A stretch of DNA of 33,429 nt from Bacteroidota bacterium (GTDB lineage Bacteria; Bacteroidota; Bacteroidia; Flavobacteriales; Flavobacteriaceae), in assembly GCA_949528465.1 (NCBI GenBank), contig CATIMP010000042.1, positions 1-33,429 on the forward strand, given 5' to 3'. The position numbers and the translations under genes are program-made. Position 1 is the first letter of the stretch. The number at the start of each line of letters is the position of its first letter. Below are positions 19,059 to 26,525 of the stretch, piece by piece. The notes under the pieces were generated by a model, which made no database searches, had not been told where the DNA came from, and saw only the letters and a list, made by a program, of their open reading frames with translations.

Positions 19059-19526
19059 ATGGCTACTGCACAGCACGGCGCATTAGATTTAGAACGCCTT
19101 CCGAGTGCGGAAAAGCTTCGTGTTGCTGTAGTTGTTTCGAGCTGGAATGATTCCATAACAGAAAATCTTTACCAGGGCGCGCTTAGTGTCTTAGAACAAA
19201 AGGGATGTTCCGACGTGCAACGTATTGATGTTTCGGGAAGCTTTGAATTGATTTACGGCTGTAAAAAAGCTGTAGGCGCTGGTTTTGATGCTGTTATTGC
19301 ATTGGGAAGTGTTATTCGAGGCGAAACGGCGCATTTTGATTATGTATGTCAGGCAGTTTCAAATGGAATTAAAGACTTGAATCTTTTGGGAATTGCTCCT
19401 GTGATTTTCGGCGTTTTAACCGATGACACCCTTGAACAAGCAACGGCTAGAAGCGGAGGTGCACTTGGGAATAAAGGTGCTGAGGCCGCTGCGGCAGCCA
19501 TCGAAATGGCGCATCTTTCTATTTAA
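19059..19526 (+). CDS. ribH: 6,7-dimethyl-8-ribityllumazine synthase
   Basis: VVVSSWNDSITENLYQGA; GSFELIYGCKKA; ALGSVIRGETAHFDYVCQAVSNGI; GNKGAEAAAAAIEM. Confidence 0.96.
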   Translation: MATAQHGALDLERLPSAEKLRVAVVVSSWNDSITENLYQGALSVLEQKGCSDVQRIDVSGSFELIYGCKKAVGAGFDAVIALGSVIRGETAHFDYVCQAVSNGIKDLNLLGIAPVIFGVLTDDTLEQATARSGGALGNKGAEAAAAAIEMAHLSI

Positions 19527-19965
19527 AATATTTTAAAGGAACCCAAAGCATACCAAAGCATTCACCTTTTTCTTTTCCTAGGTGTTTGTGGTGGATTTTA
19601 TGCGCTCTACGCACACCTCGCGCGTAGCGGTTGTTTGCATTACGCCAAACTTTAAAGCGCTGATGAATAAAAATGTCATGTACAAAAAAATAGGCAAGGC
19701 CGTAGGCAAAAATCCCAATACCGATAGCTAAGCCTGGCGTGAAATTATATTCACCCCAAAGAATAACGCAGCCGGCACTGACGACAGCATAGAAAATAAA
19801 AAACAAATCGTTGCGCTCAAACCACGACTTGTGGTCTTTGTGGTGGTGATCTTTATGCAATGACCACAAAAAACCATGCATCACGTATTTGTGTGTAAAC
19901 CACGCCATGAATTCCATTACAAAGAATGTGCAAAAGAATACAAAAATTTGGGTAACAATGTTCAT
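19519..19965 (-). CDS. crtZ: Beta-carotene hydroxylase (fatty acid hydroxylase superfamily)
   Basis: His boxes HKYVMHGFLWSLHKDHHH and RRAHKIHHKHLG. Confidence 0.9.
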   Translation of the reverse strand: MNIVTQIFVFFCTFFVMEFMAWFTHKYVMHGFLWSLHKDHHHKDHKSWFERNDLFFIFYAVVSAGCVILWGEYNFTPGLAIGIGIFAYGLAYFFVHDIFIHQRFKVWRNANNRYARGVRRAHKIHHKHLGKEKGECFGMLWVPLKYFK

Positions 19966-19973
19966 GTAAAGAA

Positions 19974-20813
19974 TTATAAAACATTAAATTGATAACGAAT
20001 GAACGAACGTGCTAAGACATCTGCTTTTTGGTAGTTTGGCACTCGAATACGCTTCGATTTTAGCTGAGTTGAGGGAGTTCTCTTAAGTTTCTTAAGCAAA
20101 CGCATGTAATATTTGTAGGCGGTGTAAACACCAAATTTGGCATCATCGGGGAGTTTGAAAATGCCAGAAAGCCCCTTCTTGAAGTCCGCTTCAATTTCTG
20201 AAATAATTAGTTGCTTTGAAGTTTCATCAAAACAATTCATGTCAATATTTGGAAAGTATGTGCGTTCGAGTTGGTCAAAATCAGCCTTTAAATCACGTAA
20301 AAAATTAACCTTTTGAAAGGCAGAACCCAGTGCCATTGCAGATTCTTTTAGGGAATTAAAAAGGGATTGATCTCCTTTTACAAAAACCTTTAAACACATA
20401 AGACCAACTACATCAGCAGAACCGTAAATGTATTGTTTGTAGTCTTGCTCATTGTCATAGATTTTTTTGGATAAATCCCATTTCATGCTTTGCATGAAGG
20501 CGTTTATGTGGTCGCGATCAATGTTGTATCTATGTACAGTTTCTTGAAAGCTATTGAGAATTGGGTTTAAGCTAATTTTATCATGAAGCGCATTTTCTAA
20601 ATCTTGTTCAAAACGACTAAATAATACAGGCTTGTTGTATTCATGGAATGTATCAACGATTTCATCCGCAAAGCGCACAAAACCATAAATATTGTAAATA
20701 TCTTGGCGAATTTCGTTTGACAGCATTCGGGTAGCTAACGAAAATGAAGTGCTGTATGACTCTGTCACGAGCTTACTACATTGATGTGATACCTGATCAA
20801 AAAGCACTTTCAT
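19974..20813 (-). CDS. crtB: Phytoene/squalene synthase
   Basis: STSFSLATRMLSNEIRQDIYNIYGFVRFADEIVDTF; GSAFQKVNFLRDLKADFDQLERTYFP. Confidence 0.9.
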   Translation of the reverse strand: MKVLFDQVSHQCSKLVTESYSTSFSLATRMLSNEIRQDIYNIYGFVRFADEIVDTFHEYNKPVLFSRFEQDLENALHDKISLNPILNSFQETVHRYNIDRDHINAFMQSMKWDLSKKIYDNEQDYKQYIYGSADVVGLMCLKVFVKGDQSLFNSLKESAMALGSAFQKVNFLRDLKADFDQLERTYFPNIDMNCFDETSKQLIISEIEADFKKGLSGIFKLPDDAKFGVYTAYKYYMRLLKKLKRTPSTQLKSKRIRVPNYQKADVLARSFIRYQFNVL

Positions 20814-20879
20814 TATAAATCTTTTGTTAAGTGTAAATATAACAGAAAAAATATATTGCTATAGTATCAAATTTAAATA

Positions 20880-20889
20880 AATGTTTAAT
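20880..20889. promoter_or_regulatory. Possible operator half-site (AATGTTTAAT) upstream of crtB
   Basis: Identical 10-mer to the merR-proximal arm at 21801-21810; no clear second arm. Confidence 0.3.
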
Positions 20890-20894
20890 TTACT

Positions 20895-21800
20895 TTAAAT
20901 GTGACTCAACATATCTGTTACTTCATCAATTGACCTAAAGGCACGTACTTTTTTTGGAAGCTCTTCTTTGATAAATTGAACTTGGTACCCTAAAATCCAC
21001 AAATCACATTCAATATTTTCAATGATTTCAGATGAAAAAGTATTTAAATAGGCATCAATTTTTTCTTGGATGGGTTCAATTGTAAAATATGACATAAATG
21101 TAATGGGTTCTCCTATGTCAACAAGATTTTTCAAGCTTGCGATTGGAACGGATTGTCCAAGGAAAACACATTGAAAACCACTGTTAAGCACTTCATACTG
21201 AAGGTATAACAATCCTAATTCATGAATTTCGTTATCTGGTAAATACAACACAAAGCGCCTGTCGTTTCGTCTTGTTTCTTGAAGTTGAAGCGCTTCACAC
21301 ATCGAGTGAATTTTCTGCTTTACTAAGCTCGTAATAAAGTGCTCATGCGACGGGCTTATTGAGTTTGTTTGCCACAACACGCCAAGTTCATTCATCAACG
21401 GAATAAAAACATTTTTAAAAACTTCTCTGAACGAAAACTGGTCGAGAAGTTCATTAAAGGTTTTTGTAAATAATCGCTGATCAAAATTGATCATGGCAAG
21501 TTTGAACAAGCCAATGGACCAATCATCTGCAGTTTTGTTTATTGTTAAATTGTGGACATTTTCTGTAACTTCATGCTGAGATAAAGCAGCAATTTTCGAT
21601 ATTTTGTAACCGTTGTTGTAAAGCAAGGTTACATTCAGAAGTTTTTGTAAGTTTTCAAGGTCATACATTCTGATATTAGATTCGGTACGCTGGGGCTCAA
21701 AGAGATTATACCGTTTTTCCCATATGCGAATCGTGTGTGCCTTGATACCAGAGAGATGCTCTAGGTTTTTTATAGTGAAACTATTTTTAACGCGATCCAT
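20895..21800 (-). CDS. MerR-family regulator with C-terminal B12-binding domain (CarH/LitR-like photoreceptor candidate)
   Basis: N-terminal MerR HTH (IKNLEHLSGIKAHTIRIWEKRYNLFEPQRTESNIRMY). LGVLWQTNSISPSHEHF contains W-x9-EH. LPDNEIHELGLLYLQYEVLNSGFQCVFLGQSVP resembles a cobalamin-binding ExHxxG loop. Confidence 0.9.
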   Translation of the reverse strand: MDRVKNSFTIKNLEHLSGIKAHTIRIWEKRYNLFEPQRTESNIRMYDLENLQKLLNVTLLYNNGYKISKIAALSQHEVTENVHNLTINKTADDWSIGLFKLAMINFDQRLFTKTFNELLDQFSFREVFKNVFIPLMNELGVLWQTNSISPSHEHFITSLVKQKIHSMCEALQLQETRRNDRRFVLYLPDNEIHELGLLYLQYEVLNSGFQCVFLGQSVPIASLKNLVDIGEPITFMSYFTIEPIQEKIDAYLNTFSSEIIENIECDLWILGYQVQFIKEELPKKVRAFRSIDEVTDMLSHI

Positions 21801-21838
21801 AATGTTTAATCTTTAGCTAACAATTTTAAACAAAACTA
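21801..21838. promoter_or_regulatory. Operator-like motif and candidate -7 (TAGTTTTG, minus strand, 21831-21838) upstream of merR
   Basis: Plus strand AATGTTTAATCTTTAGCTAACAATTTTAAACAAAACTA, closely matching the photolyase-operon motif at 13254-13290. Confidence 0.65.
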
Positions 21839-21881
21839 CAAAAAAAATAAATATAAAATACTGAAAACGTTACAAATAACG

Positions 21882-21967
21882 TGCGCACGAGAGGAATCGA
21901 ACCTCCACGGGATTTAACTCCCACTAGGCCCTCAACCTAGCGCGTCTACCAGTTCCGCCACGTGCGC
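21882..21967 (-). tRNA. tRNA-Leu (GAG anticodon)
   Basis: Cloverleaf GCGCACGTGGCGGAACTGGTAGACGCGCTAGGTTGAGGGCCTAG...GGTTCGATTCCTCTCGTGCGCA with 7-bp acceptor pairing and long variable arm. Confidence 0.95.
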
Positions 21968-21980
21968 TTTTGGAAAGAAG

Positions 21981-22053
21981 TGACTTGGCTGGGGTTCGAA
22001 CCCAGGACCCTCTCCTTAAAAGGGAGATGCTCTACCAGCTGAGCTACCAAGTC
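21981..22053 (-). tRNA. tRNA-Lys (TTT), copy 1
   Basis: GACTTGGTAGCTCAGCTGGTAGAGCATCTCCCTTTTAAGGAGAGGGTCCTGGGTTCGAACCCCAGCCAAGTCA. Confidence 0.97.
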
Positions 22054-22060
22054 AATAGTG

Positions 22061-22133
22061 TGACTTGGCTGGGGTTCGAACCCAGGACCCTCTCCTTAAA
22101 AGGGAGATGCTCTACCAGCTGAGCTACCAAGTC
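22061..22133 (-). tRNA. tRNA-Lys (TTT), copy 2, identical to copy 1
   Basis: Same 73-nt sequence repeated at an 80-bp period. Confidence 0.97.
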
Positions 22134-22221
22134 GGTTTTTGAAGCTGCAAATATAGGCGCATTTTGACGATTATTCAAAGATTAAATTCCCCTAAATTTG
22201 CAGTCAATTATTTTATTTCTG

Positions 22222-22761
22222 ATGCAAAACGATTTTACTAACCCAAACGTTATCATATTGTTAGGCTATATGGGCTGTGGGAAGTCTTCTGTGGGAGCTG
22301 TTCTTGCAAAGCAGCTTAACATGTCTTTTCAAGATTTAGACGACCTTATTGTCTCGACATATAAGTGCTCTATCGCTGATTTGTTTCATGAAAAAGGCGC
22401 AAAAGGGTTTCGAGAAATTGAGCATGAAATGTTATTAAAAGCTTTAAGTGATCCTACTGAAAGAATACTTTCTTTGGGTGGCGGAACGCCATGCTATCAC
22501 GATAATATGGCACGCATTAACAGCGCTACATCACGTGTTTTTTATTTAGAAGCAACACCTGCTTCTTTAGCAGCGCGCCTTTTTCCACATCGCGAAAACC
22601 GTCCACTGATTGCGCATACAGAAACGGAAAGCGCGCTAAAGGAATTTGTTGCAAAACATCTCTTTGAGCGACAACATTATTACAGGCAAGCAAACCATCG
22701 CATCCCCGTTGACAATACTTCAGTTCAAGAAGTTGTTGATGCTATTGCAAGCTTATATTAG
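22222..22761 (+). CDS. aroK: Shikimate kinase
   Basis: IILLGYMGCGKSSVGAVLAKQL; GFREIEHEML; LSLGGGTPC. ATG 22222 preferred because the TTG at 22198 is part of a TAAATTTG -7-like motif (22193-22200). Confidence 0.93.
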   Translation: MQNDFTNPNVIILLGYMGCGKSSVGAVLAKQLNMSFQDLDDLIVSTYKCSIADLFHEKGAKGFREIEHEMLLKALSDPTERILSLGGGTPCYHDNMARINSATSRVFYLEATPASLAARLFPHRENRPLIAHTETESALKEFVAKHLFERQHYYRQANHRIPVDNTSVQEVVDAIASLY

Positions 22762-23247
22762 GGATGCTGTAAACGTTCCGTCTGTTACCTCAACCACAAC
22801 ATTTTCATTAATAGAAGTTGAAAGCGAGACGCCTTTAAAATCAGCTTTTATGGGAAACTTTTTGTGGTTTCTGTCTACCAAAACAGCCGTTTTGCACTGC
22901 TTTAATGGCACACTCAAAAAGTGACGAACGGCATAGATTAAGGTAGTGCCAGAATGAAGTACGTCGTCTACAATGGTAACCGACTCGTTTGAATAGTCAT
23001 TCGCACTTAAGGACGTAGTCACAGGGTTTAATGGATTTTTTTTGTCAATTGTAATTTGGCACCGCACTATTTTTTTGGTTGAAATTTGCTCTAAATAATA
23101 TGAAATACGCTCTGCCACGGCATAGCCGTTTTTCATAATGCCTGCTACCACTATAGTGCTATTGGAGCTATTGGCTTCTAAAATTTGATAGGCTATCCGC
23201 TCAAACTTTTGTTCAATCTGTTCGGCGGTTAAAATGATTTCATTCAT
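22753..23247 (-). CDS. Phosphoribosyltransferase (PyrR/Hpt-like)
   Basis: ESVTIVDDVLHSGTTLIYAVRHFL PRPP-binding motif. Confidence 0.88.
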   Translation of the reverse strand: MNEIILTAEQIEQKFERIAYQILEANSSNSTIVVAGIMKNGYAVAERISYYLEQISTKKIVRCQITIDKKNPLNPVTTSLSANDYSNESVTIVDDVLHSGTTLIYAVRHFLSVPLKQCKTAVLVDRNHKKFPIKADFKGVSLSTSINENVVVEVTDGTFTASLI

Positions 23248-23270
23248 AACACAAAAATAAGCATTAAACG

Positions 23271-23657
23271 TTACGCATCATCATCCAAAAAATCCTCTAA
23301 GTCTCGACGGTCTTTTTTACTTGGTCTTCCACCCCCTTTTACTCTCGAAAGCCGTTGATTTTCGACAATAGCTTCTCGCATGGCTACAGCTTCTTCTGGA
23401 GTGATATTTTTACAGTATTGGGGGACTAATTTTGCCCCTACACGACTTTTGGGTAAGTCTAAAACATAAAGCTCAGTGGTAAGTTGATTTCTACGCACCA
23501 TTATTGTATCAGAAATATAAATTTCTCTAGAGGGTTTTGCGTTTTGACCTGCTATTTGTACGTACCCCTTCTTACAAGCAATGCTTGCTGCATTCCTGGA
23601 TTTGAATAATCGTACTGCCCATAAGTATTTGTCTATTCGCATACTTTGTGTTTTCAC
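23271..23657 (-). CDS. S4-domain RNA-binding protein, Hsp15-like
   Basis: MRIDKYLWAVRLFKSRNAASIACKKGYVQIAGQNAKPSREI. Confidence 0.88.
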   Translation of the reverse strand: MKTQSMRIDKYLWAVRLFKSRNAASIACKKGYVQIAGQNAKPSREIYISDTIMVRRNQLTTELYVLDLPKSRVGAKLVPQYCKNITPEEAVAMREAIVENQRLSRVKGGGRPSKKDRRDLEDFLDDDA

Positions 23658-23703
23658 ATAAAAAAATGCACGAAAATTGTATCTTGCACTTTAAATCTTA
23701 TCG

Positions 23704-24597
23704 ATGAACAAACTAACGTATTTTTTAGGAATTTTTGTCTTTTTAGCTTTGATAACTTCTTGTGAAGAGCAACAACGAAGAGGTTTTGCTGAACCACCAA
23801 GAGATTATGCGGAACAACGTGCTGTGGATATCGATTCGCTTCAAACATTTTTGCAAAATCGCTTTTACAATTATGAAGACTATCAAAACGCAGCGAGTAA
23901 CGAACGGGTAACCTTCACTATTGATACCATTCAAGGAGCTAACGCAGCAAAAACACCACTTATTGATCAGGTGAATGAAATCAGCTTAAAAGTGAAAGAC
24001 GATGATGGTGTTTATCACGACCACACAGCCTATATTCTTCCGCTTAGAGAAGGCGTTGGCACGGCTCCTACAGTAGCCGATAGTGTTTTTGTAACCTATA
24101 AAGGAATGCTACTAAATCTGTATATGTTTGATGAAAGGACATCTCCAATTTGGTTTGAGTCGCTTAGTGTAGTCAAAGGTTTTGGAGCACTGATGCCATA
24201 TATCAAAAAAGCAGCGTTACCAATAGTTAACACGGACGGTACCTATTCTTTTGACGGCTTCGGCTCAGCGGCAGTGTTTATGCCTTCTGCTCTTGGATAC
24301 TACAACAACACACAAAGTTCTTCTATTCCTCAATATTCACCTTTAATTTTCGCAGTGGATTTATATACTTACAACACCACAGACCACGATGGCGATACTG
24401 TACCTACACATTTAGAAGATATAGATGGCGATGGGTACTTTGATGATGACACAGATAGCGATGGCGTGCCTAATTTCCGAGACGTAGATGACGACAACGA
24501 TGATACACTAACACGGAATGAGTACGATGCTAACGGGGACGGCGTTCCAGACGACACTGACAGCGACGGTACTCCCGATTATTTAGATAAAGTTTAA
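23704..24597 (+). CDS. FKBP-type peptidyl-prolyl isomerase-like lipoprotein with Asp-rich C-terminal repeats
   Basis: Lipobox FLALITSC; ADSVFVTYKGMLLNLYMFDE...VVKGFGALMPYI; C-terminal DGDGYFDDDTDSDGVPNFRDVDDDNDD...DANGDGVPDDTDSDGTPDYLD. Confidence 0.82.
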   Translation: MNKLTYFLGIFVFLALITSCEEQQRRGFAEPPRDYAEQRAVDIDSLQTFLQNRFYNYEDYQNAASNERVTFTIDTIQGANAAKTPLIDQVNEISLKVKDDDGVYHDHTAYILPLREGVGTAPTVADSVFVTYKGMLLNLYMFDERTSPIWFESLSVVKGFGALMPYIKKAALPIVNTDGTYSFDGFGSAAVFMPSALGYYNNTQSSSIPQYSPLIFAVDLYTYNTTDHDGDTVPTHLEDIDGDGYFDDDTDSDGVPNFRDVDDDNDDTLTRNEYDANGDGVPDDTDSDGTPDYLDKV

Positions 24598-25553
24598 GCT
24601 TTTCTGGTAATCACAGCTTGTGATTTTCGCACAATAGCTGCGGTGTTTAATCCGTATTTTTCCATCAGTTGTGCCGGAGTTCCAGATTCACCAAAGGTAT
24701 CCTGAGTAGCAACAAATTCCTGCGGTGTAGGATGCTGAGTAGCTAAAACGCGAGCGATGCTCTCTCCAAGTCCACCAAGGTAATTGTGTTCTTCACAGCT
24801 TACCACAGCGCCTGTTTTTCTAACTGATTGTAAGATTAACGCATCGTCTAATGGCTTAATAGTGTGAATGTTAATCACTTCAGCACTTATGCCTTGCTCA
24901 TGCAGTAATTTAGCAGCTTCCAACGCCTCCCAGACCAAATGACCTGTAGCCACTAATGTTACGTCAGTTCCTTCTTGCAGCACAATTCCTTTTCCAATTT
25001 CGAACGGTAAATCACCAGTGAAATTAGGAACTGCAGGTCGTCCAAAACGCAAATAAACAGGTCCGTTATGTGCAGCAATAGCGTGTGTCGCTTTGCGTGT
25101 TTGTTCAAAGTCACAGGTGTTAATTACGGTCATCCCTGGAAGCATTTTCATCAATCCAAGATCTTCCAGAATTTGGTGAGTTGCACCATCCTCGCCTAAG
25201 GTTACACCCGCGTGAGAAGCACATATTTTTACATTTTTATGCGAGTACGCAATCGATTGGCGAATTTGATCATACACACGTCCTGTAGAGAAGTTCGCAA
25301 AGGTTCCCGTAAAAGGAATTTTACCACCAATAGTCATACCTGCGGCAATACCCATCATGTTAGCTTCTGCAATTCCAATTTGAAAAAAGCGTTCGGGATG
25401 CGCATCTTTAAATGCGTTCATTTTTAAGGAACCGGTAAGGTCAGCACAAAGTGCAACCACATCGGGATTTGATTTCCCTAATTCGGCAAGTCCAACGCCG
25501 AATCCAGAGCGTGTATCAATTTTTTCTGTAAATGTATATTCTTTTAATCCCAT
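24594..25553 (-). CDS. Transketolase, C-terminal subunit
   Basis: VALCADLTGSLKMNAFKDAHPERFFQIGIAEANMMGIAAGM. Confidence 0.93.
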   Translation of the reverse strand: MGLKEYTFTEKIDTRSGFGVGLAELGKSNPDVVALCADLTGSLKMNAFKDAHPERFFQIGIAEANMMGIAAGMTIGGKIPFTGTFANFSTGRVYDQIRQSIAYSHKNVKICASHAGVTLGEDGATHQILEDLGLMKMLPGMTVINTCDFEQTRKATHAIAAHNGPVYLRFGRPAVPNFTGDLPFEIGKGIVLQEGTDVTLVATGHLVWEALEAAKLLHEQGISAEVINIHTIKPLDDALILQSVRKTGAVVSCEEHNYLGGLGESIARVLATQHPTPQEFVATQDTFGESGTPAQLMEKYGLNTAAIVRKSQAVITRKA

Positions 25554-25554
25554 T

Positions 25555-26400
25555 TTAATAATCCCCTAAAGTTTCTTCGTTTTGTGCTAGTCCAGTTGCT
25601 AATTGCTCGTCGTTTGGCGCTTTGCCGTGCCATGCATGCGTGTGCATCATAAAATCCACACCATTTCCCATGACAGTATGCAACAGAACAGCCACAGGCT
25701 TTTGCTTGCCAGTGGCAGCTTTTGCTGCTTCCATACCTTTTATTATGGATTCAAGGTCATTTCCTTTTTCTACTTCAATAACAATCCAACCAAATGTTTC
25801 AAGCTTTGGACGTAAGTCGCCGAGAGATAACACATCGTCGGTACTTCCATCAATCTGTTGTTTGTTGTAGTCAATCGTAGAAATAAGATTATCAATGCCT
25901 TTGGCACCAGCATATAAAATAGCTTCCCAATTTTGGCCTTCTTGTAACTCGCCATCTCCATGTAGGCTGTAAACCGTATGCGCGTCTCCATTCAATTTTT
26001 TTGTTTCAGCTGCGCCAATGGCAACTGACATACCTTGACCAAGCGATCCAGAGGCAATACGTACGCCAGGAAGACCTTCGTGGGTAGTGGGATGTCCTTG
26101 TAACCTTGAATCTAATTTTCTAAAGGTAGCAAGTTCAGCTACAGGGAAGAAACCACTTCGTGCTAGCGTGCTGTAAAAGACGGGAGATATGTGTCCGTTG
26201 GATAAAAAGAAGAGGTCTTCATTTTTACCATCCATATCAAAATCTGTGGAATAGTCCATCACGTGGTTATACAGGGTAACAAAAAATTCTGCACAGCCCA
26301 ACGAGCCGCCAGGGTGACCTGAATTTACTTGATGAACCATACGTAAAATATCGCGGCGAACTTGCGGTACAAGTTGTTGAAGCGTCTCTAATGATGCCAT
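25555..26400 (-). CDS. Transketolase, N-terminal (TPP-binding) subunit
   Basis: MVHQVNSGHPGGSLGCAEFFVTLY; SGSLGQGMSVAIGAA; HGDGELQEGQNWEAI. Start at MASLETLQ (26400) preferred over the 26442 start. Confidence 0.92.
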   Translation of the reverse strand: MASLETLQQLVPQVRRDILRMVHQVNSGHPGGSLGCAEFFVTLYNHVMDYSTDFDMDGKNEDLFFLSNGHISPVFYSTLARSGFFPVAELATFRKLDSRLQGHPTTHEGLPGVRIASGSLGQGMSVAIGAAETKKLNGDAHTVYSLHGDGELQEGQNWEAILYAGAKGIDNLISTIDYNKQQIDGSTDDVLSLGDLRPKLETFGWIVIEVEKGNDLESIIKGMEAAKAATGKQKPVAVLLHTVMGNGVDFMMHTHAWHGKAPNDEQLATGLAQNEETLGDY

Positions 26401-26525
26401 TGGAATAATTTTGCACAAAAATATATGATTGCCACCAAGCAATCATTATAAAATCAAATAAATTATAAACCAATATTCAAAAAATGTTCTAAATCTAACC
26501 GCAAAGGGTTGCGTATATTTGGCAA

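Noticed and set aside
21882-22133. tRNA cluster as an integration site for a mobile element
   Set aside because: No integrase, direct-repeat att fragment or foreign cargo is seen on either side; the flanks are merR and aroK.
24644-24650. TGTTTAA match to the operator half-site
   Set aside because: It is an isolated half-site within the transketolase C-subunit coding sequence with no second arm.
24594-26400. Transketolase split by a frameshift or pseudogene
   Set aside because: The two ORFs correspond to natural N- and C-terminal subunits with proper start and stop codons, a known bacterial arrangement.
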